The notes below the pieces were generated by a model. It was not told the origin of the DNA and did not search any database. It was given only the letters and a program-made list of their open reading frames with translations. Both the position numbers and the translations under genes were made by a program. Positions 14,050-20,477 of a stretch of DNA of 20,477 nt are shown piece after piece (within the stretch, counting starts at the first letter, position 1; each line of letters opens with the position of its first letter). Source of the DNA: Candidatus Wolframiiraptor sp. EX4484-121 (GTDB lineage Archaea > Thermoproteota > Nitrososphaeria_A > Caldarchaeales > Wolframiiraptoraceae); contig NJEK01000028.1 of NCBI GenBank assembly GCA_002255105.1, positions 1-20,477 of the forward strand, in the 5' to 3' direction.

Positions 14050-14745
14050 ATGGAGACCGAGATAGTGTTCGAGCCGGGCTTAAGGGATCTCAAGGCCCCG
14101 GGATCCACCCTGATCGAGGGGCTTCCGGGGGTGGGCTTGGTCGCCAAGGGGGCGGTCGCCTACCTACTCGAGAAGCTGGGCGGAAGGAGGATCTGCAGAT
14201 TCTACTCACCCTATTTCCCAACGGCTGGATACGTTAGGGACGGCAGGCTCATCCCGAGCTTCGCGGACCTATATTATGTCGAGAAGCCCAGACCCCTACT
14301 CCTCCTCTACGGAAACTCTCAGCCCTCATCCTACTATGGTCAACACGAGTTCTGCGATAAGATCCTTAAGGTGAGCCTGGAGATCGGGGCGAATCTCATC
14401 CTAACTCTCGGAGGATACGGTAAGGAGGATGTATCCGAGGAGCGGAAGGTCTACGTGTCCTCGACGAGGCGTGAAACGATTACGTCTGCGCTGAAGCGGA
14501 TCGACGCGGAGGTTTATGACGGCCAGATAATTGGAGCCGCCGGACTCCTGATAACCCTCGCGGGAGATCTGGGGGTCGATAATCTCTCATTGCTGGTTGA
14601 AGCTGGTAGAGCCGCCCCCGACTTCTACTCGGTTCGAAGGGCGCTGGACTCGGTTAACAAGCTCCTAGACCTCGGATTGGTGATGGAAGACATATACTCG
14701 ATCTCAAGAGCCTACGTGAATGTGGTTCGGCGATTTGAGTCGTGA
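14050..14745 (+). CDS. PAC2 family protein (proteasome assembly chaperone 2-like)
   Basis: A 231-residue member of the PAC2 family, whose eukaryotic member helps assemble the proteasome; archaeal members are not well defined. Signatures are LIEGLPGVGLVAKGAVAYLLEKLG near the N-terminus, SFADLYYV, GNSQPSSYYGQHEFCDKIL, LTLGGYGKEDVSEERKVYVSST and DGQIIGAAGLLITLAGDLGVDNLSLL. ATG 14050 is preferred over TTG 14047, which directly precedes it. It is 17 bp upstream of aIF-6 in the same direction, probably one operon. Confidence 0.85.
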   Translation: METEIVFEPGLRDLKAPGSTLIEGLPGVGLVAKGAVAYLLEKLGGRRICRFYSPYFPTAGYVRDGRLIPSFADLYYVEKPRPLLLLYGNSQPSSYYGQHEFCDKILKVSLEIGANLILTLGGYGKEDVSEERKVYVSSTRRETITSALKRIDAEVYDGQIIGAAGLLITLAGDLGVDNLSLLVEAGRAAPDFYSVRRALDSVNKLLDLGLVMEDIYSISRAYVNVVRRFES

Positions 14746-14751
14746 TTTAAT

Positions 14752-14757
14752 GAGGTG
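14752..14757 (+). promoter_or_regulatory. Shine-Dalgarno site deciding the aIF-6 start
   Basis: GAGGTG with 5 nt before ATG 14763. It overlaps the alternative GTG at 14757, which makes the ATG the better start for this internal operon gene. Confidence 0.6.
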
Positions 14758-14762
14758 TGAGG

Positions 14763-15455
14763 ATGGGCAAGACTTCGACGAGGTCGCGTGGAATATATCT
14801 TGAGACCTTCTTTGGATCGGCTGAGATAGGCTTGTTCGCTGTTCCAACGGAGGATATATGTCTAGTTCCCCCGAGGCTCAAGCTTAGGCAGAAGAGGCTA
14901 ATCCAAGAGGTTCTCGAGGTGAAGGTGATCCCGACGACCCTCGCAGGCTCGATACTCCTGTCAACCATGGCCGCCGGCAATAGTAATGGTTTGATTTTGT
15001 CGAGGATGGTTTTGGATGAGGAGGTGGAGAAGATAAGGAGATCTGCGGGCGACATCAACATAGGGGTTTTAGAGAGCAAGTATACTGCGGTTGGAAACCT
15101 CATCCTAGCCAACGACAAGGCCGCCCTCATAAGCAGCATCCTCCCGAGGAAGGCTGAGAAGCTGATTCAAGATATCCTCGGAGTAGAGGTAGTTAAGGGC
15201 AGGATAGCGAATAGAAGTTATGTCGGATCATTGGCGATAGTGACGAATGAGGGCGGTCTCGTGTACGCTGGGGTTTCTGAGGATGAGGAGAGGTGGCTGA
15301 GCGAGATCTTCAAGGTGACGATCCTCCCGGGAACCGTCAACGATGGGGTGAAGTTCGTTAGGAGCGGGATCATAGCTAACAGCAAGGGGGCGGTCATAGG
15401 ATCGGTCACAACCGGGCCTGAGATGATGACCATATCGAGGGCGCTTGGAGTTTAG
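14763..15455 (+). CDS. eif6: Translation initiation factor aIF-6
   Basis: Binds the large ribosomal subunit and prevents premature joining with the small subunit. At 230 residues it shows the repeats of the five-bladed pentein fold, seen as recurring GxxxxxN/S segments: [41 protein letters not shown] and [23 protein letters not shown]. The C-terminal [13 protein letters not shown] is highly typical. The N-terminus ([25 protein letters not shown]) is slightly longer than usual. The gene follows PAC2 and its stop codon overlaps the convergent DUF424 stop by 4 bp. Confidence 0.95.
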   Translation: MGKTSTRSRGIYLETFFGSAEIGLFAVPTEDICLVPPRLKLRQKRLIQEVLEVKVIPTTLAGSILLSTMAAGNSNGLILSRMVLDEEVEKIRRSAGDINIGVLESKYTAVGNLILANDKAALISSILPRKAEKLIQDILGVEVVKGRIANRSYVGSLAIVTNEGGLVYAGVSEDEERWLSEIFKVTILPGTVNDGVKFVRSGIIANSKGAVIGSVTTGPEMMTISRALGV

Positions 15456-15757
15456 AGATATAGTTGGATGTGCGGGATTCCGCCGACCTTTATGACGGTC
15501 TTCTCGACTGCGAAGCCCCTTCTCACGGCGTACGAGACAGCTCTCTCCCCAAGCATGTTCACGATCGTCGCCTGCTTGAGATACTTATCGAGATCATCGC
15601 TCGCTATTAAGACTCCTCCATAGAAGGATTTGCTGACCTCGATCGACAGCTCCTCGTTCAGCTTAAGCCTCTTGCCTAGTAGCTCCTCGTCGCATACGGC
15701 GAGAATGGTCTCACCGACCTTTGAATGATGTAGCTTGACCCAGAATCGGTCGGCCAT
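15452..15757 (-). CDS. DUF424 family protein
   Basis: A 101-residue archaeal protein of unknown function. The family is recognised from [46 protein letters not shown] and the C-terminal [14 protein letters not shown]. The whole length is covered by the family. It is convergent with aIF-6 (4-bp overlap) and divergent from the HTH regulator. Its setting among translation genes suggests a role connected with translation, which is guilt by association only. Confidence 0.85.
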   Translation of the reverse strand: MADRFWVKLHHSKVGETILAVCDEELLGKRLKLNEELSIEVSKSFYGGVLIASDDLDKYLKQATIVNMLGERAVSYAVRRGFAVEKTVIKVGGIPHIQLYL

Positions 15758-15802
15758 TCTCCAATCCCCGCTCAGCCGTCCCCGATAATCATTGGACGGA
15801 CT

Positions 15803-15812
15803 CGAATATAAG
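15803..15812 (+). promoter_or_regulatory. TATA-like box for the HTH regulator gene
   Basis: CGAATATAAG ends 27 nt before ATG 15839. It overlaps the alternative GTG start at 15812, so the ATG is the likely start and the message is nearly leaderless. Confidence 0.5.
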
Positions 15813-15838
15813 TGAACTCTCAGAAATGTTCAAGTCCT

Positions 15839-16585
15839 ATGGCTGTCGATCTAAATATGTTAATGAGCGGCGACATCGGGATGAGGGAGGCGCTGATGAG
15901 CAAGATCGCGGGGGAGATAATCCTATCCCTAAACCCCGGAACCGTGATGAGGAAGTGGAGAACCCTATTCAACCTAACTCAAAGCGAGGTGGCGAAGTTG
16001 ATGGGGATCTCCCCCTCAGTTCTAAGCGACTACGAGAACAATAGGAGGAAATCTCCTGGGACCAACTTTGTGAGGAGGTTCGTGACGGCCCTGATCGAGG
16101 CGGATATGAGGAGGGGTGGAGCGAATGTCAGGAGATACTCGATGCTTCACAGAGATCTGAGTTCAGCGGTCATAGATATGGCCGAGTTCGAGTCCCCGAG
16201 GAGCGTTAGGGAGCTGATAAACCTACTCGATGCGGAGATCTTGGTTGGGGAGAAGTGGGTGAACTCCCCGCTCTATGGATACACCGTGATAGATAGCTTG
16301 AGGGCCATAAGATCCCTAGAGGCGCTTGACTTCCTATACCTCTTCGGGAAAAATCCGATGAGGGCCATGATATTCACGAGGGTGAGCAGGGGGAGATCTC
16401 CGATGGTGGCGGCGAGACTGTATCCGGTGAAGCCGAAGGCGATAGTGATCCACGGGCCTGTGGATAGAGATCACGTGGACTCGCTCGCAATCGAGCTCGC
16501 GAGGCTTGAGGATATATGCTTCGCCTTAAGCATGGTTAGGAGCGTCGACGAGTTGGTTGAGAGGCTTAGAGGACTTCAGGAATGA
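15839..16585 (+). CDS. XRE/Cro-type helix-turn-helix transcriptional regulator
   Basis: A 248-residue predicted regulator. A short N-terminal segment is followed by the HTH domain at about residues 35-81: MRKWRTLFNLTQSEVAKLMG then ISPSVLSDYENNRRKSPG. The remaining 160 residues form a conserved archaeal regulatory domain with RSPMVAARLYPVKPKAIVIHG and a helical end, as in the COG1709-type regulators. Effector and targets are unknown. The start ATG 15839 is chosen on promoter spacing over GTG 15812. It is 33 bp upstream of deoxyhypusine synthase on the same strand, although that gene has its own TATA-like box. Confidence 0.85.
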   Translation: MAVDLNMLMSGDIGMREALMSKIAGEIILSLNPGTVMRKWRTLFNLTQSEVAKLMGISPSVLSDYENNRRKSPGTNFVRRFVTALIEADMRRGGANVRRYSMLHRDLSSAVIDMAEFESPRSVRELINLLDAEILVGEKWVNSPLYGYTVIDSLRAIRSLEALDFLYLFGKNPMRAMIFTRVSRGRSPMVAARLYPVKPKAIVIHGPVDRDHVDSLAIELARLEDICFALSMVRSVDELVERLRGLQE

Positions 16586-16587
16586 TC

Positions 16588-16596
16588 CCTTAATAC
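16588..16596 (+). promoter_or_regulatory. TATA-like box for deoxyhypusine synthase
   Basis: CCTTAATAC ends 22 nt before ATG 16619, just after the stop of the HTH gene. No ribosome binding site precedes the ATG, fitting a leaderless start. Confidence 0.4.
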
Positions 16597-16618
16597 GAGC
16601 CATCGACAATCTTTATCC

Positions 16619-17545
16619 ATGATCCCGGTCAAGGACATCAAGCTATGGCCCGGGATGAGGGTCTCGGAGCTGCTGGAGCAGTTTGAGGAGTCCGGGGGAT
16701 TCGGCGCGAGATACCTCGGAATCGCCTCAAGGATCTTCTTAGAGATGCTGAGGGACGGCGAATGCTTCAGATTCCTATCATTCGTGGCCGCCCCAATCTC
16801 GACCGGGTTTAGGGGAATTGTAGCGGAGGCGGTTAGGCGTAGGCTTTTCCACGCAATCATAACAACATGCGGGGCCCTCGACCACGATATAGCGAGATCC
16901 CTCAGCGAATACTATAACGGCGACTTCAGGCTCGACGACGCGGAGCTTAGGAGAGATGGATACCATAGGCTTGGAAGCGTTGTCATCCCGCTCAAATCCT
17001 ATGGGCCTACGATCGAGAAGTTCGTCCAAGAATGCTTGGAGGAGGCTTACTCAAATGGCGTCAGGGAGGTCGGGAGCTATGAGGTTTCGAGGATCTTAGG
17101 TGAGAGGCTTGAAGATGAAAACAGCATACTCCATCAAGCAGCGAGGAATGGAATCGAAGTATTCGTTCCCGGGATAATGGACGGAGCCGTCGGAACCCAG
17201 GTCTGGTTATTCCAGCAGAGGAGGAGGGACTTCAAGCTAAACCTATTCAGGGACTGCGAGAGGTTATCCGAGATCGTGTTTAAGGCCGAGAGGACCGGGG
17301 CCGTCATGATAGGCGGAGGGATATCGAAGCACCACACCCTCTGGTGGAATCAATTCAGGGATGGATTGGATTACGCGATCTACATCACGACCGCGTGCGA
17401 GTATGATGGGAGCCTGAGCGGGGCGCTGGTCAGCGAGGCCATCTCATGGGGTAAGGTCAAGCCTGACGCAAAGAAGGTCACCGTTCATGGAGATGCCACA
17501 ATAATATTCCCGATCCTATTGGCGTCGATTCTAGATGAGCTTTAG
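16619..17545 (+). CDS. dys: Deoxyhypusine synthase
   Basis: Uses NAD+ and spermidine to convert one lysine of aIF5A to deoxyhypusine. The 308-residue protein has FVAAPISTGFRGIVAEAVRR and ITTCGALDHDIAR (NAD-binding region), NGIEVFVPGIMDGAVGTQVWLF, the active-site IGGGISKHHTLWWNQ (K237 is the lysine that forms the enzyme intermediate) and TTACEYDGSLSGALVSEAISWGK followed by VTVHGDATIIFPILLA. All catalytic blocks are present and the length is normal. Its TAG stop directly abuts the stop of the convergent Hsp20-like gene. Confidence 0.95.
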   Translation: MIPVKDIKLWPGMRVSELLEQFEESGGFGARYLGIASRIFLEMLRDGECFRFLSFVAAPISTGFRGIVAEAVRRRLFHAIITTCGALDHDIARSLSEYYNGDFRLDDAELRRDGYHRLGSVVIPLKSYGPTIEKFVQECLEEAYSNGVREVGSYEVSRILGERLEDENSILHQAARNGIEVFVPGIMDGAVGTQVWLFQQRRRDFKLNLFRDCERLSEIVFKAERTGAVMIGGGISKHHTLWWNQFRDGLDYAIYITTACEYDGSLSGALVSEAISWGKVKPDAKKVTVHGDATIIFPILLASILDEL

Positions 17546-17992
17546 CTAGCTTCTCCTATTTACCACCTGCCGCTCCCTGATGAACTCGAGGTGGAGGATT
17601 CCGTTAACATAAGATCTCTTCAAGATCCTGACCGGATATGGGAGCTTAACTATCCTCTTAAATCCCCTCCCACCCCTTATCAAGAGCTTCCTATCCGAGA
17701 TCTTAACGGAGACCTCCTCCTCCGGCCCCGGGACCTGGGCTGTGAGGGTGAGCGTGTCTCCATCCTCGATCAATTCGAGCGGGTATTCGATCTTAGGTCT
17801 GTAGCTCTTTAATGCCTTCTTGACCTCCTTAAACCAGTAGACTCCGAGCAAGGCTATGACCCCTATCAGGATTAATCCCAGAATTCCCTTCCCAAGCCTC
17901 AGTATCAGGGAGAAGAGTATGAGCAGTAGTAGGATTGCAAGTATTCCTAAGATGAGTTTCGAGGTCTCCTCGACGCCGCCTTCCCCCTTCAC
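17546..17992 (-). CDS. Membrane-anchored Hsp20/alpha-crystallin-like protein
   Basis: A 148-residue protein with two N-terminal membrane helices (about 12-32 and 37-54), a basic linker and a C-terminal alpha-crystallin-like beta sandwich (about 66-140). The latter shows DTLTLTAQVPGPEEEVSVKI, RKLLIRG, FKRIVKLPYPV and SYVNGILHLEF, matching the strand order and the NGxL motif of small heat-shock proteins. The usual C-terminal IxI motif is not evident. Membrane anchoring of this domain is uncommon and suggests a chaperone role at the membrane, which is inference. The start is GTG 17992 with GAGAGGG before it and a TATA-like box 31 nt upstream. Confidence 0.8.
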   Translation of the reverse strand: MKGEGGVEETSKLILGILAILLLLILFSLILRLGKGILGLILIGVIALLGVYWFKEVKKALKSYRPKIEYPLELIEDGDTLTLTAQVPGPEEEVSVKISDRKLLIRGGRGFKRIVKLPYPVRILKRSYVNGILHLEFIRERQVVNRRS

Positions 17993-18022
17993 GCCCTCTC
18001 AATACTCTCAGCTTCTAGGGAT

Positions 18023-18032
18023 CTTTTAAAAA
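18023..18032 (-). promoter_or_regulatory. TATA-like box for the Hsp20-like gene
   Basis: TTTTTAAAAG on the minus strand, 31 nt before GTG 17992 and immediately after the UPF0182 stop codon. It allows transcription separate from the upstream gene. Confidence 0.45.
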
Positions 18033-20477
18033 TTAGCCGCCCACGATCCTGATATAGTGTAGTTCCACGACCCCCTCCTCCGAGAATATCGAGCCGACGT
18101 TGACCGTGTTGTTGAGCCTCCAGACCAGCACCCTATCCAACCCCCTTCCGGTAACCCACGTGCTTATGAACTTGCTTAGATCCTCTCTGAGGAGCTTTAG
18201 AGACCTGTAGGTGATGTTTCCCTCCAGGAAGATCAGATCGGCGTTTATCTTCTCCGGATACATTATTCTGAGCTTAAAGTCCCTCAAGATGCTCATGGTG
18301 AGGTTATAGAGATCGATTCCAGTAATCGTGGGAGCGGCTCCGCCCAGGCTTCTCAAAAAGGAGTTGAAGGACTCCTCAGGCGTTGATCCCAAGCCTATGA
18401 AGTATTTTCCGGTGAACTCGGCGCCAACCGTCGCTATGGTTCCGAGCTGGGCCACAACTCCTCCGGCGGGGGACGTATAGACCGGGATCACGTAGACGAG
18501 GTAGTCTCCTATCTGATAGAGGATCGTCTCACCTATCCTAGGGTTCTCCAAGAGGGTTCTAAGTTTCCTAAACTCAGCGAACCTCTCCAACGCCTCCCTC
18601 GCGGCGGATGGGCCTAGAAGCTTCACCTCAGATCCTATTGGAACCCTATAGAAGATCTTCTCCCCGAGGTTTGGGTAATCGTTCCTGACGACCATGAATC
18701 CGGCCAAATTCCTTCCAGGGGAGCCTCTCAGCTGAAGCGACAGGAGCCCGATGAACTCAGGTCTCTCAAATCTCGGGGGCTGGGCAATAATGTAGTATAC
18801 GTGAACCCCTTTCGGTATCTCATAGAATTCCCTCGCTTGGATGAAGGTTGCGGGATCCTCGACGTGATATGTGTTGAACATCTCGACCTGATACTCAAAG
18901 ACTTCCTCGGGAAATCTCGTCTGATGCTTGAGCCAGTCTGGAAATTCCTCGATCAAGAGGTCTGGATAGGCTCTCCTTATGAGCTCGCTGACGAAATCAT
19001 CTCCTATTATCAACAATTTTATCTCCCCATCGTAGACGTCTATCAGGGAATATCCTATGAATCGGACGAGCTCGTGGTCCTTGCTCCATGGAACCATACT
19101 TGTTCCGAGTCTTATTATAAGGGGCATGAGCCAATAAGTCCTGTTTCCATCGGTTACGGGGAACATGTCGACATATCTACCTCTCCAGATATAGGTGAAG
19201 TAGGGGAGGATCAGCTCCATCCTATCATATACATCTCTATACCTGATCACCCTAACATGTTTATCGGGATATGAGAGGAGGAAGGTAACGTCGAAGAGCC
19301 AGGTCGTCGGGGGCGAGATGATCACTCCCCCATTTCCATGATAGCCGACTCCGGTCACCTCATCGCTCCTCTCCTTCCCCAAGATGATTGCGGCCCAGGT
19401 GGTGTCGAATAATCCTCCCTCACCGTAGTAGATCCTCCTCTGCTTGAAGAATGTCGATGGATTTATCACCGTTCCATTGTTCGCGTCGAGTAATAGGAAT
19501 CCGCTGGGGACATGGGTGTATACGAGGTGTTCGTTATACCAGATGTCGGAGGGAGGGATGCCTCTCGGCAAGACCGGTTTCATGGACGCACTCCAATAAA
19601 GCCTATTCCTAAATCGGAGGATATCCGAGTCCTCGAAGTCTATATACGGTATCAGCCCTATCTCAGGCTTGAGCTTCGTGAAGGCCGCGTCCCAGTCCCA
19701 AAGCCTAACCGTCTGAAGATCCCTATGAATCCTTGAGAGCTGAGACGAGTTTAATACATTAGATTTCGCGGTAAAATTATAGATAAAAATCTTGACATCA
19801 TCTATATCTGCGAGATATCTGTTCACGGCTATCTCCTGTTTTACATATGGGCCGAGCCACTCAACCCTCCTGGCATCAGCTATGCTATTTTGGATCGACG
19901 CTATAGCGAACACCGCCAAGAGTATTAGGATTATTGCTCCAGCCTTAATCGTATACGCGTAGATGAATCCTGTTTTGGTCCTGTCGAGATACACGAATAG
20001 GAGCATTATCGCTGAGATTATGAAGGCTCCGATTATGAAGATCTTGGTGTTGTAGTTTATGTAGTTTGGGAAGAATAGGTTGAATCCGGTCCACGCGACG
20101 CCTATCGCTATCAATGTTTCGATGACCTCTACCGGGATCCTGATAATCCCCGTCTTCAGATAGTTCATGATAGACTCCGAGGCTGCCTTGACGAGCATGG
20201 TTAAGCCTACTAAGAGTATCAGTCTAAGCCCGAACGCCGAGAGAAGCGGTGGGAGTAGAATCGTTAGAGCCGGGATTGATGAGATCACAGTCATCGCCGG
20301 AGCTATGTCATTGATGCTTGCCGGGATGAATGATAGACTCATTACCCTCGGTATATTGGTTAATCCGAAATCCAACCCGCTTAAAGCAGCGATAACGCCC
20401 ATCCCGAAGATAGCGTTTGAGAGTAGTATTGCTCCGATCAAGGTCTTCGTGGCCTGCCATGCCAAAAACTTGCCGAG
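18033..20477 (-). CDS. UPF0182 family membrane protein, 5' end beyond the window
   Basis: A large integral membrane protein, over 810 residues and open to the right edge. The visible N-terminal part has about six membrane helices in the first 200 residues, followed by a long, largely extracytoplasmic domain of about 600 residues. The UPF0182 family shares this layout and motifs near RLWDWDAAFTKLKPEIGLIPYIDF, GIPPSDIWYNEHLVYTHVPSG, DVYDGEIKLLI and EEFPDWLKHQTRFPEEVFEYQ. Its function is not known. TTG 20465 is a possible start, but the frame continues (LGKF) to the last base and families usually have one more helix before this point, so the true start is likely outside. Confidence 0.9.
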   Translation of the reverse strand, partial: LGKFLAWQATKTLIGAILLSNAIFGMGVIAALSGLDFGLTNIPRVMSLSFIPASINDIAPAMTVISSIPALTILLPPLLSAFGLRLILLVGLTMLVKAASESIMNYLKTGIIRIPVEVIETLIAIGVAWTGFNLFFPNYINYNTKIFIIGAFIISAIMLLFVYLDRTKTGFIYAYTIKAGAIILILLAVFAIASIQNSIADARRVEWLGPYVKQEIAVNRYLADIDDVKIFIYNFTAKSNVLNSSQLSRIHRDLQTVRLWDWDAAFTKLKPEIGLIPYIDFEDSDILRFRNRLYWSASMKPVLPRGIPPSDIWYNEHLVYTHVPSGFLLLDANNGTVINPSTFFKQRRIYYGEGGLFDTTWAAIILGKERSDEVTGVGYHGNGGVIISPPTTWLFDVTFLLSYPDKHVRVIRYRDVYDRMELILPYFTYIWRGRYVDMFPVTDGNRTYWLMPLIIRLGTSMVPWSKDHELVRFIGYSLIDVYDGEIKLLIIGDDFVSELIRRAYPDLLIEEFPDWLKHQTRFPEEVFEYQVEMFNTYHVEDPATFIQAREFYEIPKGVHVYYIIAQPPRFERPEFIGLLSLQLRGSPGRNLAGFMVVRNDYPNLGEKIFYRVPIGSEVKLLGPSAAREALERFAEFRKLRTLLENPRIGETILYQIGDYLVYVIPVYTSPAGGVVAQLGTIATVGAEFTGKYFIGLGSTPEESFNSFLRSLGGAAPTITGIDLYNLTMSILRDFKLRIMYPEKINADLIFLEGNITYRSLKLLREDLSKFISTWVTGRGLDRVLVWRLNNTVNVGSIFSEEGVVELHYIRIVGG

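Noticed and set aside
1..20477. CRISPR arrays, intact insertion sequences, toxin-antitoxin or restriction systems
   Set aside because: No regularly spaced repeats, no transposase or Cas motifs and no methylase motifs were found. The DUF3782 protein has a nuclease-like fold but no partner suggesting a defence system.

Overview
The window is compact, gene-dense archaeal chromosome. The archaeal markers are an Orc1/Cdc6 replication initiator, archaeal-type phosphoglycerate kinase, archaeosine tRNA-guanine transglycosylase (TgtA), aIF-6, deoxyhypusine synthase, a PAC2 protein, DUF424, a tungsten-type aldehyde:ferredoxin oxidoreductase and a DUF3782 protein. Many genes have a TATA-like box only about 23-35 nt before the start codon, as expected for short-leader or leaderless archaeal transcripts. 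A thermophilic TACK-type archaeon fits best (AOR, DUF3782, the form of TgtA), but the lineage is an inference and I cannot place it more precisely.

Layout. 1-1276: an ORB-like motif at the extreme left edge, then orc1/cdc6, so a replication origin may lie at or beyond the left edge. 1346-4891: DUF4349 membrane protein, HD-domain phosphohydrolase, thymidylate kinase and an ECF-type S component. 4899-6782: phosphoglycerate kinase and a DUF3782 protein, both broken. 6783-7142: the only long gene-free stretch. 7143-8493: NAD synthetase and a TMEM165/GDT1 family transporter. 8476-10630: an AOR and its polyferredoxin partner, with a damaged junction. 10676-10893: a region of inverted repeats and a tRNA-Gly(TCC). 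10879-13954: a beta-CASP ribonuclease whose 3' end lies inside the tRNA, a small membrane protein and a broken tgtA. 14050-17545: translation and protein-quality genes (PAC2, aIF-6, DUF424, an HTH regulator, deoxyhypusine synthase). 17546-20477: a membrane-anchored Hsp20-like protein and a UPF0182 protein that runs off the right edge.

The most striking property is a set of clean lesions in otherwise well-preserved, mostly housekeeping genes. pgk lacks an internal block of roughly 35-40 residues and is frameshifted. tgtA lacks roughly 60 residues, including the region of the catalytic nucleophile and the zinc cysteines, and is frameshifted. The ferredoxin C-terminus and AOR N-terminus are both missing at one junction. 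The DUF3782 gene has one in-frame TAG where the family normally has an aromatic residue. The ribonuclease C-terminus is short and ends inside the tRNA gene. Sequence on both sides of each lesion is normal. This is either an assembly artefact that drops 100-250 bp blocks or recent genome damage; read mapping would decide. I see no CRISPR array, no intact insertion sequence and no clear defence system.
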